A stretch of DNA of 64,000 nt from Brachionus rotundiformis. Lineage: Eukaryota > Rotifera > Eurotatoria > Ploima > Brachionidae. Numbering within the stretch: the stretch's first letter is position 1; each line of letters begins with the position of its first letter. The position numbers were made by a program, and so were the translations under genes. Below the pieces are notes generated by a model, which saw only the letters and a list, made by a program, of their open reading frames with translations, made no database searches and was not told the origin of the DNA. The DNA lies in the NCBI GenBank assembly GCA_016802295.1, contig JAESIW010000065.1, forward strand, positions 1,865,382-1,929,381, read 5' to 3'. Positions 50,114-61,037 of the stretch are shown here, in pieces.

Positions 50114-51886
50114 ATGGTCATACCACCCGGAAGTAAAGTTTACGAAGAAAATCCTTTTGTAAGTTGCTTAGAATTCGACAAAAAAAATATCCATTGTGAC
50201 TATTGTTTTCAGAGGTATTTTTTCTTTTTCAAATTAATAAAGTAAATTAATAATATTTAGGCGAATGAGATTGTATAAATGTACCAGATGTCTATTTATG
50301 AATTATTGTAGTAGAAATTGTGAAAAAAATGACCAACTATACCACAAATTTGAATGTGAAAAATTCATTAAATTTTCGAACAACAATACCCTTAAAGAGT
50401 GTTTCCACGATACAACATTAAGACTTTACCTAAGAATCTTGATTAAAATGAAATCAGTAAATATCATTTATAAACTAGCTAAATTAAAATTGAAATTTTC
50501 AATAGAATAATCCTTGTTTTTATAAAGAAATAGATAGATTTAAATTATCGCCTGATAGTAATTTTCATTTAAAAGCTGAGTAAAAAACTCAAATTACAAA
50601 ATATTATAGAGTATGAAGAAATCATATTAGATGGCGAACGAATGAATCAGATAAAAAACTTTAAGCAAATTATAAAGGACTTAATGGGATCAGAATTTGT
50701 CGAAAATTTGGAAGCAAGGGATTTTATATCCGATTTTGGACGAATGCTTCTGAATAGAATAGAAATAAAAAGTGACAATGAAGTGATTGGTTTGGGTGTA
50801 TTTTTAGATATAAACCATATTTCTCACTCATGTGAACCAAATTCGATTCTAAAATTTGAGTTCAAAAAATTATCAATCAAAACAAAATATGAACTTGAGT
50901 CCAGAAATAAAGTAGAAATTTCTTTTTGTGATCCTCATTTGAGTTATTGTGAGAGAAAAAATTATCTCAAAAGAAATTATTTTTTAGCTGATTGTTTTTG
51001 CATCAAATGTAATTCAGAAAAAGTAGTTTTAATTTTAATTTAATGTAACTTTAATCAAACCAATCTTAATATATCAAGTTATTTCCTGCACTTAAATTCT
51101 CTGAATATGTAACTGATGATACGAATTTAAAATTGGCAGTAAAAATAGCCGAAAAATTTTTGAGTTCAAATACTATAAGAACTATATTTAATGAAATTTT
51201 TGCTTTTGATCCCAAGATTTCACAAGAGAAAATGTCTAATGTAAAGATAATTTTTGAAGACATGACGGGCTGTTTAGGTTATACAAAACGTGAAATTAAT
51301 GCTCAACAAATATTTATAAATAAAATCTTTTCAAAGCGATTAGAAATACTAAAAAATGAGCCAAAATCAGATGGATCACAAAAAGAATGTGAAATTATTA
51401 CAGTATGTATAGGATTTGTTATCGTCCACGAGATGGCTCATCTACTATTTAGGTGGAAAGGATTTGAAAATACACCTAAAAGTCTTAATGAAGCTGGTGA
51501 AGTGATTGAAAAAAAAATTTTTTATGGTACTTTTCATGTTCTAATAGGAACCGATAGCTGGAATGAAAATTCAGGATGCATTGGTGAGCCTATAATTTAG
51601 CCCTTTTTTCACTCAAACATTTCAATCAAAAGGTATTGGAATTAAAACTTCAGATTCTGAAAATCTAAAGTATCTTTCGTATGACGACTATGTTAAAAAA
51701 ATATACCATTTGAGCCTGTCAGATGCTCCTAATGAATATATACTTCCTATTTTTGAAGAAAAACCTCAGCCACCATATAAAAGAGCTTTAAAAACCAATG
51801 ATGAGATAGTTAAAAATAAAGATACTTATCGGACCTATAATTTACCACCAGGAGTTTATATTTTGAAAGCAAAATGTGGAACCTGA
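50114..51886 (+). CDS. MYND-SET (SMYD-like) protein fused to an HExxH metallopeptidase-like domain
   Basis: Five in-phase exons (50114-50214, 50261-50456, 50576-51022, 51079-51583, 51633-51886) give 500 aa. The MYND zinc finger has all eight ligands (C28, C31, C41, C44, C50, C54, H62, C66). A SET domain follows with GLG (about 171) and HSCEPN (183-188), where SMYD proteins have NHSCxPN; the Asn is Ser here. Post-SET cysteines lie at 239, 241 and 244. SMYD lysine methyltransferases normally continue into a helical TPR-like domain. Here a 56-nt intron joins instead to a segment with VIVHEMAHLLFRW (HExxH at 365-369) and downstream Glu in NEAGEVIE, which reads as a zincin-like domain, then a short C-terminal region. 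The second half has no good start of its own; its first in-frame ATG is 51 codons in. Activities are inferred, and two separate genes remain possible. AATAAA lies near 51900. Confidence 0.72.
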
Positions 51887-52393
51887 TTTGTGGAATATAT
51901 TTAATAAAACTTTTAAATTTATATTATAGAATAACTTATTTTAAATTTGATCATTAAATAAACATGTACAATTATGACCAATTATCAAAAATTTCAATAT
52001 TTTTTCAAATTTAAAATCTAAAGCAAAAAATTATTTTTGATGCAACTTTCATTAATATAAATTTTGCAAAATTTGCTATTCATTATTGGTTTCTTAAATT
52101 ATTTTTAAATTTAATATTAAAAAATTGGGTGGTTAGTTATCAAAAATCAAAATAAAACCCAAGATTCAGGTAAAAAAATTCATGATTATTTTATTCTACG
52201 TTTGAGGCTTGATAAATAAACTTAAAGCTTGATTATTATTTGACTAAATTATGTAATTATATAGTACAAAAAAAACTGTTTCTATGGAACTGTAATTCGT
52301 TACTATGAAACACTCAAGTCTAAGGAAAATCTTCTAGCTTTCTAAAAAGTAAAAAAAATCAAATTTTAACATTTTGATAATCGATTTGTAAGA
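51887..52393. other. Intergenic; no gene seen
   Basis: 507-bp AT-rich gap between two same-strand genes. It holds the upstream polyadenylation signal and presumably the promoter of the DUF4476-like gene. No further feature was seen. Confidence 0.45.
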
Positions 52394-53352
52394 ATGCCGA
52401 TTGATTGGATTGCCAAAAACCCTAGGCCAAATATTCCAAATGAAGCTAATCAAGTTTCAATGAATGAAAATGATTTCAATACTTTGATGTCAATGATAAT
52501 TCATGTAAAAGCTTTAGCTAAAATTTACTAAATTTTGTTAAATTAAAAACTTGTGCAGAATAGAGATAATTATGAAGAAAAGTTAGAACTTCTCTTGCAG
52601 GCTAAAGGCTTTTTTTCTGCTGAACAAGTGAGTACATTAAAAATATTTACTTGAATAGGTTTTTATAATAATTAAAAGGCTTCACAAGTGGTTGCTACTT
52701 TCGTCAGGCCAAAAGACAAAATAAAAGCTGTGATGATCCTTGAACCTGTAAATTCATTTAAAAGCTAATTTTTTAATTTAAATCTTTAAATTAGAAATTA
52801 ATTTCTATGACTTGTCAACAAGCAAGCCATATTCTTGCGGCTGTTCTGATTCCAGAAGACAAACTGGAAGCTCTTGAATACATTAAAAAGTAATATTAAA
52901 TTTGTTTAATATTAAAGTATAAGTACAGAAATCAATTAATTTTATATTACAGAGCTATAAACGATGCGAATACACAAGAAGGCCAAGATTATATTGTGAA
53001 TTCGTTTACCTTTGAAGACCATAAGAGAATTGCTGCCAAAATATTAAAGTCAGTGGTGGCAGAAAAAGGAATTCAAGTGGCTGCTGGAGGACATTTAGGA
53101 TATGCTCCGATGGGATGCTTGTATACAAACGCTGTACCAAACCATCCTCATATTTATGGTCCGGTTCTTGATCAAATAAAAAGTTTGCCTAATCATCGTC
53201 CTGAATATGACGATACCTATTCGAATAGAGCCTTTATTCCCTCAAAATCAAGCAGCATTTATGACTCGAATATGACTGAAAAAAAGAACTATCTATTGGA
53301 CGTAAATACTCAATTTTATCCAGGACACAACACTTATCTTGGATCCAATTGA
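52394..53352 (+). CDS. DUF4476-like protein
   Basis: Five in-phase exons (52394-52504, 52559-52627, 52679-52747, 52795-52889, 52953-53352) give 247 aa. Residues from about 25 to 145 are short helical repeats with the rhythm of DUF4476: MNENDFNTLMSMI, EEKLELLLQAKGFFSAEQ, DKIKAVMILEPKLI and EDKLEALEYIKKAI, each pairing a 'K-L-x-x-L' helix with a loop. A further related helix follows (FEDHKRIAAKILKSVV). The C-terminal hundred residues are Tyr/Asn/Pro-rich and probably disordered. There is no signal peptide or membrane span. DUF4476 has no established biochemical role, so no function is proposed. It lies 0.5 kb after the MYND-SET gene and 0.25 kb before the next gene. Confidence 0.75.
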
Positions 53353-53596
53353 TAAAAATGAAATATTATAATTTAATTCTGATGATTTTATTTTCTTTTA
53401 AGTTTGAAATATTTTAATAAATTTACAAAAAAAAGATGGTTGATTCAATTTGTTTAATGAACAATTGCTGCTTTTAAATAATTTAATTAATTGCATATTT
53501 TTCTCTCAAAATTAAATTACGAATCTTGAATTTTAATGACTTTTTGTCAATTTTTTTGTTTTTTAAATTAAAAATAAAGTGAATATAAAATAAAAA

Positions 53597-53872
53597 ATGT
53601 TATCTTCCAAAGATACAAATTTCATTGATATAAAGGAATCAGACATGGTAAAAATTGTTTGGCATCCGATGAACAGTTCAGCTTTGGTAATACCAGACAA
53701 GAAAAGTTTTATAATTCGTTTTATTCAAAAATTAAAATTTATAAACTCGAAAATACTTTTTAAGTTAATGGTTTATTTATCAATTTATATGTTCATTATA
53801 ATTGTTAATACATTTTTGAGCAACAAAATCGATCAAAAAATGATTAAAAAAGTACCAAAGATAAACAACTGA
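53597..53872 (+). CDS. Small single-span membrane protein, unknown
   Basis: Single-exon 91-aa frame. The first half is polar (ESDMVKIVWHPMNSS). A hydrophobic stretch LFKLMVYLSIYMFIIIVN at about residues 55-72 would span a membrane, and the tail is Lys-rich. I recognise no family. Its position in a compact same-strand run, with typical spacing on both sides and AATAAA about 75 bp downstream, supports a real gene, but no homology is visible and a chance frame cannot be excluded. Confidence 0.4.
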   Translation: MLSSKDTNFIDIKESDMVKIVWHPMNSSALVIPDKKSFIIRFIQKLKFINSKILFKLMVYLSIYMFIIIVNTFLSNKIDQKMIKKVPKINN

Positions 53873-54235
53873 ACAATTTTTTTCTTTTTAATTTCTAATA
53901 CCAATTTTAACGCTAATTTTTTGTTTTATAAAATTTAACTAATCAAATAAAATCTTTTTTTAAAATACCTTATTATCATTCCTTTTTATATTTTCAATAA
54001 AATTTGATGAACTAATATAGATAGTAAATAAATAAAAATAAAATATATATTTCTTTATTTGTTTATTATATACAAAAAAAATCGAAATAAAGTTAATATA
54101 AATATGACTTAAAACCAAAGAAAAAAATTCTGACTATATTTTATTTCTTATACATTCTTTAAAAACTCTATAATCCAGGCTTTAAAAACGTGAATTTTTT
54201 TTTAAATTCAAAAAATACAAAAATACTTAATAAAA
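53873..54235. other. Intergenic; no gene seen
   Basis: 363-bp AT-rich gap with an AATAAA near 53947. No other signal was recognised. Confidence 0.4.
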
Positions 54236-57200
54236 ATGAAATTGACAAAGAGTCCAATTTCAAGTAATTTTTTATCCAAAAGTACCAACTATTCAATTAT
54301 ATTACTTTTGTATTAAGATTTTTACCATAAACTAAATGATAAAAGTATAAATCTAGCTGAAAAACTAAGCTTAGCTCAAAAGTTCTGGAATCTAAAAGAC
54401 ACAAACCAGTTTAATAAAAATTATTTAATAATCGAATGGATCGTTGATTTATTAACAAACAAAAAGTAAAATGAAAAAAAATGTATTAAACATTAAAAAA
54501 ATAATTAATTTTAGAAACAATTTTACCGAATCAGAACAAATAGATGTTTTGGAACGATTGAATATTTTCCTGGAAAACTGTGACCGCGAAAAAAATCCCA
54601 TAAACAATGGTCAATACTTTGCTCAAGTAATTATCGACTTTTTAAGAGTAGCTTTTTATTTTTGTTTTGTTTTAAGTATTTAATTGAGACATTAAACAGT
54701 CCAAAAGAAAGTCTAAAAGAACTAGCTTTTATTTGCTGCTCGAAATTATTGAATACTAAATTTTCTCATTACTTTACACGAAATTTTGATCAAATGATAA
54801 AAATTTTGAATCACTATACCAATGATATGATGCAAAGAATAAAAAATATAAAATCAGAAGATAAAATGGATCATTATTTAGAAAGAACAGTGTTAGTTTT
54901 CAACAATTTTATATACTGTTTAAGAACACAGCAAAATTTGAATAGAGTAAGAATAACTAAGAAACAATTAAGAATTTTTTTTTTTTTTATAAATTTTAGT
55001 TGTTTAACAGAATATGTACACATATTACTTTCAATTTATTGAATCTAATGGATCTAATCGAAAATTTTGGATCTGAAAAATTTTTTATCCTTAAAGACTT
55101 GAGTTGGAAAATACTGAAATTTAGTCTGACATCAAAGTAACTATTTAGAATATGCTTTATATGTTTTTTTTTATTCTAATGCATTTTAGATCATATTCAA
55201 ATTTATACTATGAATTTTTCAAGAATTTACCAAGTTCATTTAATTCGAAATCAAATTACCAAGTTGCTATTTTGTTTTCAATTATTAAAACTGAATCGAT
55301 TAAAAATATAGAAAATATGAATGCCTTGGCAAAGTACATTTCATCTCTGACCAAAGAAATATTTTCAATTTTATTGAAGTAAAATTTCAAATTTTATAGA
55401 TAGATAGTTTTTTTTTAATTTGATATTCTAGCGCTGATTACAAGTTAAAGATCTCGGTAATTCAATTTATAGTAAGTATTTTATGGAATTTGGGTGAAAC
55501 TGAAAATATTGAAGATGAAAAAATGGAAATTGACAATGAAGTGGTCAATTCAAAAGAGTTTATAGAAAAAAAAATTACAGCAATCGCCAATTTAATTCAA
55601 CTTGTTGATGATCTAAATTTATTCAATCTAATAGAAGATATGAATAATGAAAATATTTTCAAACAATGGTCTAAAAGCTTGATTAGCCAAGTATTAACAC
55701 AAAGGATAAGGTAATCAACAATAATTTCTATTCCAAGAATTATTTTTTCATTTCGTTCTTGTAGTTTGGTCAGATTTCTAACAGCATTTCTCAACAATGA
55801 CCATTTAATTCTCGAAGATGACCTTGATTTGATATTGAGCATTTTAAGAGTAATTTAAATGTTTTAATGATCTAATTATAAAAATAGGATTTTAAAGAAC
55901 GACAATGATTTAGGAGAGTTCCTAAGTTTTTATGTCAACAGTAACATAAAATATAGGCAGTTATCTAGAGCTACTTTAAGATTGATTGACTCTGCGGAGA
56001 AAAATGATATGAAGTTTCCGATTGATTTCTACAAGCATTATGGTGAATGCTTGGAAAATTATTTAGTCGACAGCCACACTATAATAAGTTTATGGACTGA
56101 GTTAGTCAAAATTCTAAATGAAAAATCAATTAGTAAGGTCAATTTTAATGAATATTATTTTTATTATTTTTTAAAATTAATTTAGGAAATTTTGAATCAT
56201 TAAAATTTTTAAAATGTATTCTCAGCCGAATTAATCTGTGCAGTGCGTCAATTCCGAATAGTTTAAAAATAAGCGCACTGAAATTGCTCACAAATACCCA
56301 TGAAATTTTGAGCCATTTTTTGCAAAATTTTAATGAATTTGATGATAAATTGGTAAATTCAATGGATTGCTATTACACATGTGGTCTTTTGTTTATTTTA
56401 ATGCATCGCTTTTCTTTGGAAAGTGTTGGATTCTCAAAATCTCAACCCAGTTCGGAAGTGTCTATTTCTAAAATGAATGAAAGATTTTTTGAACATCTAA
56501 ATGAAAATTTTGAATTAAGAAAAAAAATTAAAAGTGAGATCAAAAATTTGGGCAGTGAAAACGAAAACTTAAGAAAATGCTTTCTTTTGGTAAATTTAAA
56601 ATTAAGTTTTGAGTAATTTAGTCCAATTTGTTTTTAATAATAAAAGAACAAACTTGAGCTTTTGAATTTAAATCGAATGAATTTAGTAGATGTTACAGAA
56701 AATGATTTGAACTGTTTGGAAGAGACAATTTTAAATCCAAGATTAATGATAAAATTATCTAATAATCCAAAAGTTTTACATTTTGACAATTTTTCAATAG
56801 AGGTAAATCAATAAACAATTATTTTAACTTTTCCTTCTAATATTTATTTAAATAATTTAAGTCAAATATTGAAAGTTTAAGCAATTTGGCAATTTTGCAT
56901 GCAAAGTTTATCTTATTAGACAATTTTTACTTGTTAATTCCACTTTTCAGGAATAAAAAAGAAATTTTGCCAAGTCTTTTTTCAACTGTGATAAAATTAA
57001 TCTTTTTTTATCATAAAAACGATGCAGAAATTTACAAATTAATCGACAATATAAACTTTAATGCGATTTTTAACGACATTGATTTAGTTAAGCCATTTTT
57101 TATTTCATTAATAAATGAACTTAAACAAATGGAGCCTGATTCAAGAAATTCGTAATTAATTTCAATTAATATTTAAATAATTAAATTTACACTTAATATA

Positions 57201-59900
57201 TAAAGAAAAATGAATGAAACTAAAAATGTATTGCAATATTTAGATTTAATAAAAGATATGGTTGAAAATAATTTGTAAGTTTTAAATACTCAATTTGTTA
57301 TTCTATTTTTGAATTTTTATATTAAATTTAAAATAGTGAATCAGGTAAAAAAAATGCTATTTTTAAGAAATTAGCCAACCATGAATTAAATAGTGATCAA
57401 GCTACCTTGATTTTTAAGGTAAGCAAAATTCTAAAATTGGTGACAAAAATAAACTTTTTTTTATTTTAGATTTCCGATTTCATACCATTGGAATATTTAG
57501 ATTCTAATTATGCATTAGCGCTTAATTTACTCATTGAGTTGATTAAAATTGAAAATTGTCAGACTCAAGAAAAATGCTTGACCATTTACAACAAGTTAAT
57601 AGCCACAAATTTAATATCGTCTTTTTCACCTGAAAAATTTGAATCATGGTTGAACAGTTGGTTCAATATGTTCCAGAATTTGGAATTTACTGAAAAATCC
57701 AGAGATCAATTTCAGAAAGTTTTAAAAAAATGCTTGAGTCAATCGATGAAAGAACAAAATATTGATATTTACGCAAATTTTATTTTTAGCTTGGATAAAA
57801 AGCTAAAGATGCAACAATCTCATAATTTGGATTCTTTAATTAACCTCATATTTTTGCATACATTGGAAAAAGCTTGCAAAATTCAGGAGTTAACATCTGA
57901 CACTCATTTTGGCAACAAACTAAACAAATTAGACCAAAAAATTTTTGATTTTTTCATGAAACAAGAATCGATTGACGACACAGAGTCTTTTTTTATCTGT
58001 TCCATTTTAATCCGAGAGATTATATCGCCTCGATTCAAGAATGATTTAAACAAAGAAAAAAAGTTGGACTATTTTGGAAGTATTTTGAACAATTGTCTTG
58101 AAAAGCACAAAAGTTATTCGATACAAATCAAAGATACAAACTCAAACCTGAATATCAGCGTGAATTATTTTGACTTTTTGAATACTTTAATTGGTAATGC
58201 GGACAAATTGACCAGTTTTTATCAATTTGAAATCGATAGAGTAAAGTTGATTAAACAATTATTCAAAATATATCAAAAATACGATTCAAATTCTCATTTG
58301 GACGAAAGCAATCTTGAAAATAAACTTAAGACTTCATTTTCTCAATCAATTAATACATTCAACTGCAAAGATTTTAAAAAAATTATGACACATATTGAGA
58401 ATGTTATTGACGAAAATTGCCATACACAAACGATTAGGGATTTGGTAAAAATATCTGAATTAATAAAATTTATGGCCAATGATATAGAGCTTAGTGAACT
58501 GTTGAAACAAGATTTTGCTGAATTTTTACAAAAAGTAGTGAACTAATTATTTAAAGGTTTTTTAACAATTAATTAATTTTTATTTTAAAGTTTATGGTCA
58601 AAATTCCCTCGATTTGTCTGTCGTTAAAATTTAACAATCAAATAAGTGAATTAATAGATTTTTTAAATTCTTCTATTGGAATCATTGCATCAAAATATGT
58701 AAGTTTTAAAAATAACTTTTTGTTAAATATTATTTTATTGGAAAGTATAAAAAATAATTAATTTAATAATTAAATTTTTGCTATTCTGTCCATTTTCTTA
58801 GATATAAAATTTATATTTCATTAAATTGTTATTCTAGCTTCTTTTGATTTACAATTGGTAAAAAGTTAAGTAAATCAAGGATTCTTTTCAACAATTTTTT
58901 ATATAATTATCTTATAAAAAATAAATACTCATATTTAAAATCTAAAAAACATTTTTGCAATAACTTGATGAGTCAAAGATATTATTAAAATCATATAAAA
59001 CTTAATGATTAATTTATAAAATGAATTTAAAGTAGAAGTTATATCTGATAACAATAAAGTATTGGATTTTTTTTCGATATTTTGAATAAGAACTTTAAAA
59101 AAATTCATTTAAAACTAAGTCTTAGGTACTCGGTTTATGGCTTTATTTACAAAATGGAATAAAAAAAAATTCCAAATTTTCAATATTAATTTAAAATTCG
59201 GAAATAAAATTTCATGATTTTTTTTAGTTCTTATTACCCAGTCATTTGGTAATTTCCAGTCTTCAAATTTACGTATCGATTTCACACGAGAATATAAAGC
59301 TTGAACACTATGTCAAATTACAAGAGTTGGCTTGCAAAACTATCAACACAATATTGACCAGATATTCGAAAAAATTTGGCAAAATTGCCGACATAATATG
59401 CAATCTTCTGATGAATATCCTTTTTGAAATAAATTAAATAAAATTTTTAATTTAGTTCTATTGAAATTTTCCTTAACTTTATTTTACAGTTTATTTGCAG
59501 TACAACAAGCTTTTCGAATCAAAATATCTTAAATAGTAGCGAAGTAAATTTAGCAATTAAAGCAGCACAAGACTTGGACAGAATTGTAGCCCAGTTAGCG
59601 TCTTTCAAAAAAGATTTCAGCAAGATAGCACCATATATGATAAGTGAATATGTGTACAAAGCTAATACGATTCCTGTTCATTTAGAAATCAAAGTAATTC
59701 CATAATTTAATAAAAGTTTACTTGTTTTATTTATATTTTTTTAGGGAATTTTGTTTAATATGGTGTTTAATCTGATATCCATTTGTGATATACATGCTAT
59801 TTCACAACTACATGTCGTTTTGGCTAATGGACCAAAAGAACTTTTCAAAAATATCTATCAAGAATATGAAAAATATTTTAAATACACTGGAAAAGTCTAA
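54236..59900 (+). CDS. URB2: URB2/Npa2-like ribosome-biogenesis protein
   Basis: Nucleolar helical-repeat protein needed for early 60S subunit assembly. Nineteen exons stay in phase (54236-54263, 54318-54465, 54515-54626, 54677-54946, 55000-55136, 55190-55378, 55432-55710, 55765-55849, 55898-56132, 56186-56589, 56647-56802, 56862-57151, 57206-57274, 57337-57418, 57470-58534, 58591-58698, 59228-59414, 59488-59693, 59745-59900), giving about 1401 aa against about 1520 in human URB2. The N terminus (AEKLSLAQKFW, IIEWIVDLL) and above all the C terminus (AQDLDRIVAQLASFKKDF, IAPYMISEYV, GILFNMVFNLISICD, GPKELFKNIYQEYEKYFKY, final TGKV) are diagnostic; the middle is divergent helices. Exons 17 and 18 are joined only by an AT-AC intron. 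Exon 9 and 11 acceptors are less certain. AATAAA follows the stop at about 59903. Confidence 0.85.
59415..59487 (+). other. U12-type AT-AC intron in URB2
   Basis: The exon 17 frame runs into a stop with no usable GT donor before the next exon. The sequence offers the minor-spliceosome 5' site ATATCCTTTTT (from 59415), a perfect U12 branch site TTCCTTAAC ending about 11 nt before the 3' end, and a terminal AC (59486-59487). Splicing here joins codon ATG A|AG and keeps the frame through both flanking exons. The intron is 73 nt. Confidence 0.8.
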
Positions 59901-60106
59901 AAAATAAAATATTTTTGGAAATACTAAATTCTTCTCATTCAATATAATTTTTTATCCTATTAATAAGACAAATTTTAACTTTAGTCAAAGTTTTAATACA
60001 AAATAAAATTTTTGGTTGCTATGGAAACCTATTTATATTCTGAATATACTTTAACATTTTTAAATTCACTGTAATTTTAAAATTTTCAAATTCGAAAGAG
60101 TAAAAA

Positions 60107-61037
60107 ATGCAAAATACTTATAAGAGTCAAGATTTGCAGGGAAAACTTCTTCAAGGTCTTACCAAATATGCCTCGAAACAATTTGGTTTCGATAAAATGT
60201 TGAATGAAGATATTTCATATAAAAAACGAGGTAATTTGGATTTTTAATTGGGTACAGTCTATTTGAATTAAAATTATTTAAGAGGTTGAATATGCATCAA
60301 GTCTTCCTCTTCAGATTATACTGTATTTTAATGCATACTACTCAATTGTTTGGGCTATCGGTACTTGTTTTTTATGGCCTTTATTGGTATAAAATTTTCA
60401 ATTAAAATCTAAATTCATTTGTAAAATTTGGCTTCTAGGTGACCAGAGCAACTGACGACAATTTGGTTTGGATAATTTTGATATTGTTTGCGTTTAGTTT
60501 GACAGTAATATTGGAAATTATTCGCCTCTACATGGGCTATGTGGGGAATCTTTCTGAAAGAGTTGGATTTAATTCTGAAATTAATATTTTTTTTAATTGA
60601 ATTTTTTCTCAAGATACCAGAATTATTCGTATTTTATTTTTTAACTATCATCACTTTTTTGATAAGCTTGGGTTTAGTAGCAGTTGTTTGGGTACCGATC
60701 ACATCTTTAAATAGTCAAATGTTCATTGGTTTGGAGATACCAATGCAATTTTCTCTCCAAATATTTCATTCTTTATTTAATCTCTTGGAATTAATATTTG
60801 GATTTATTGCAATTAAAGTTCTTGGCAAATATCAGATATCAAGATTTCACTACAAGCAGTTTGATAAAAATGACCCGGATCCAAACAAAAATGACCAAGA
60901 ATTCGAATGGCTGAATGAGCTTCAAAAAAGCAATCATATCAAAATGAAGGAGTTTAATTTCGAGCCAAAGGTAACATAAATTAATAGAATTTTTAAATCC
61001 AAAGACTAACTTTTTTTAATTTTAGAAAGAAACATAA
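60107..61037 (+). CDS. TMEM17: TMEM17-like ciliary transition-zone membrane protein
   Basis: Four-span membrane protein of the tectonic/MKS module at the ciliary transition zone. Five in-phase exons (60107-60230, 60283-60386, 60439-60561, 60614-60970, 61026-61037) give 239 aa; human TMEM17 has 198. Family hallmarks are SSLPLQIILYFNAYYSIVW (first span), EIIRLYMGYVGNLSER, then VPEL-like IPELFVFYFLTIITF. Further spans lie at about residues 130-155 and 170-200, and a cytoplasmic charged tail (HYKQFDKNDPDPNKND) follows. The last exon encodes only Lys-Glu-Thr-stop. The gene starts 207 bp after URB2 on the same strand. AATAAA lies near 61077. The domain match is clear; ciliary function is from the family. 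Confidence 0.87.

Noticed and set aside
55597..55842. Minus-strand frame inside URB2
   Set aside because: Antisense to coding exons 7 and 8 of URB2 and reads through their intron.
59246..59437. URB2 exon 17 frame ending at its own stop as the true C terminus
   Set aside because: The diagnostic URB2 C terminus continues in exons 18-19 in matching phase through the AT-AC intron.
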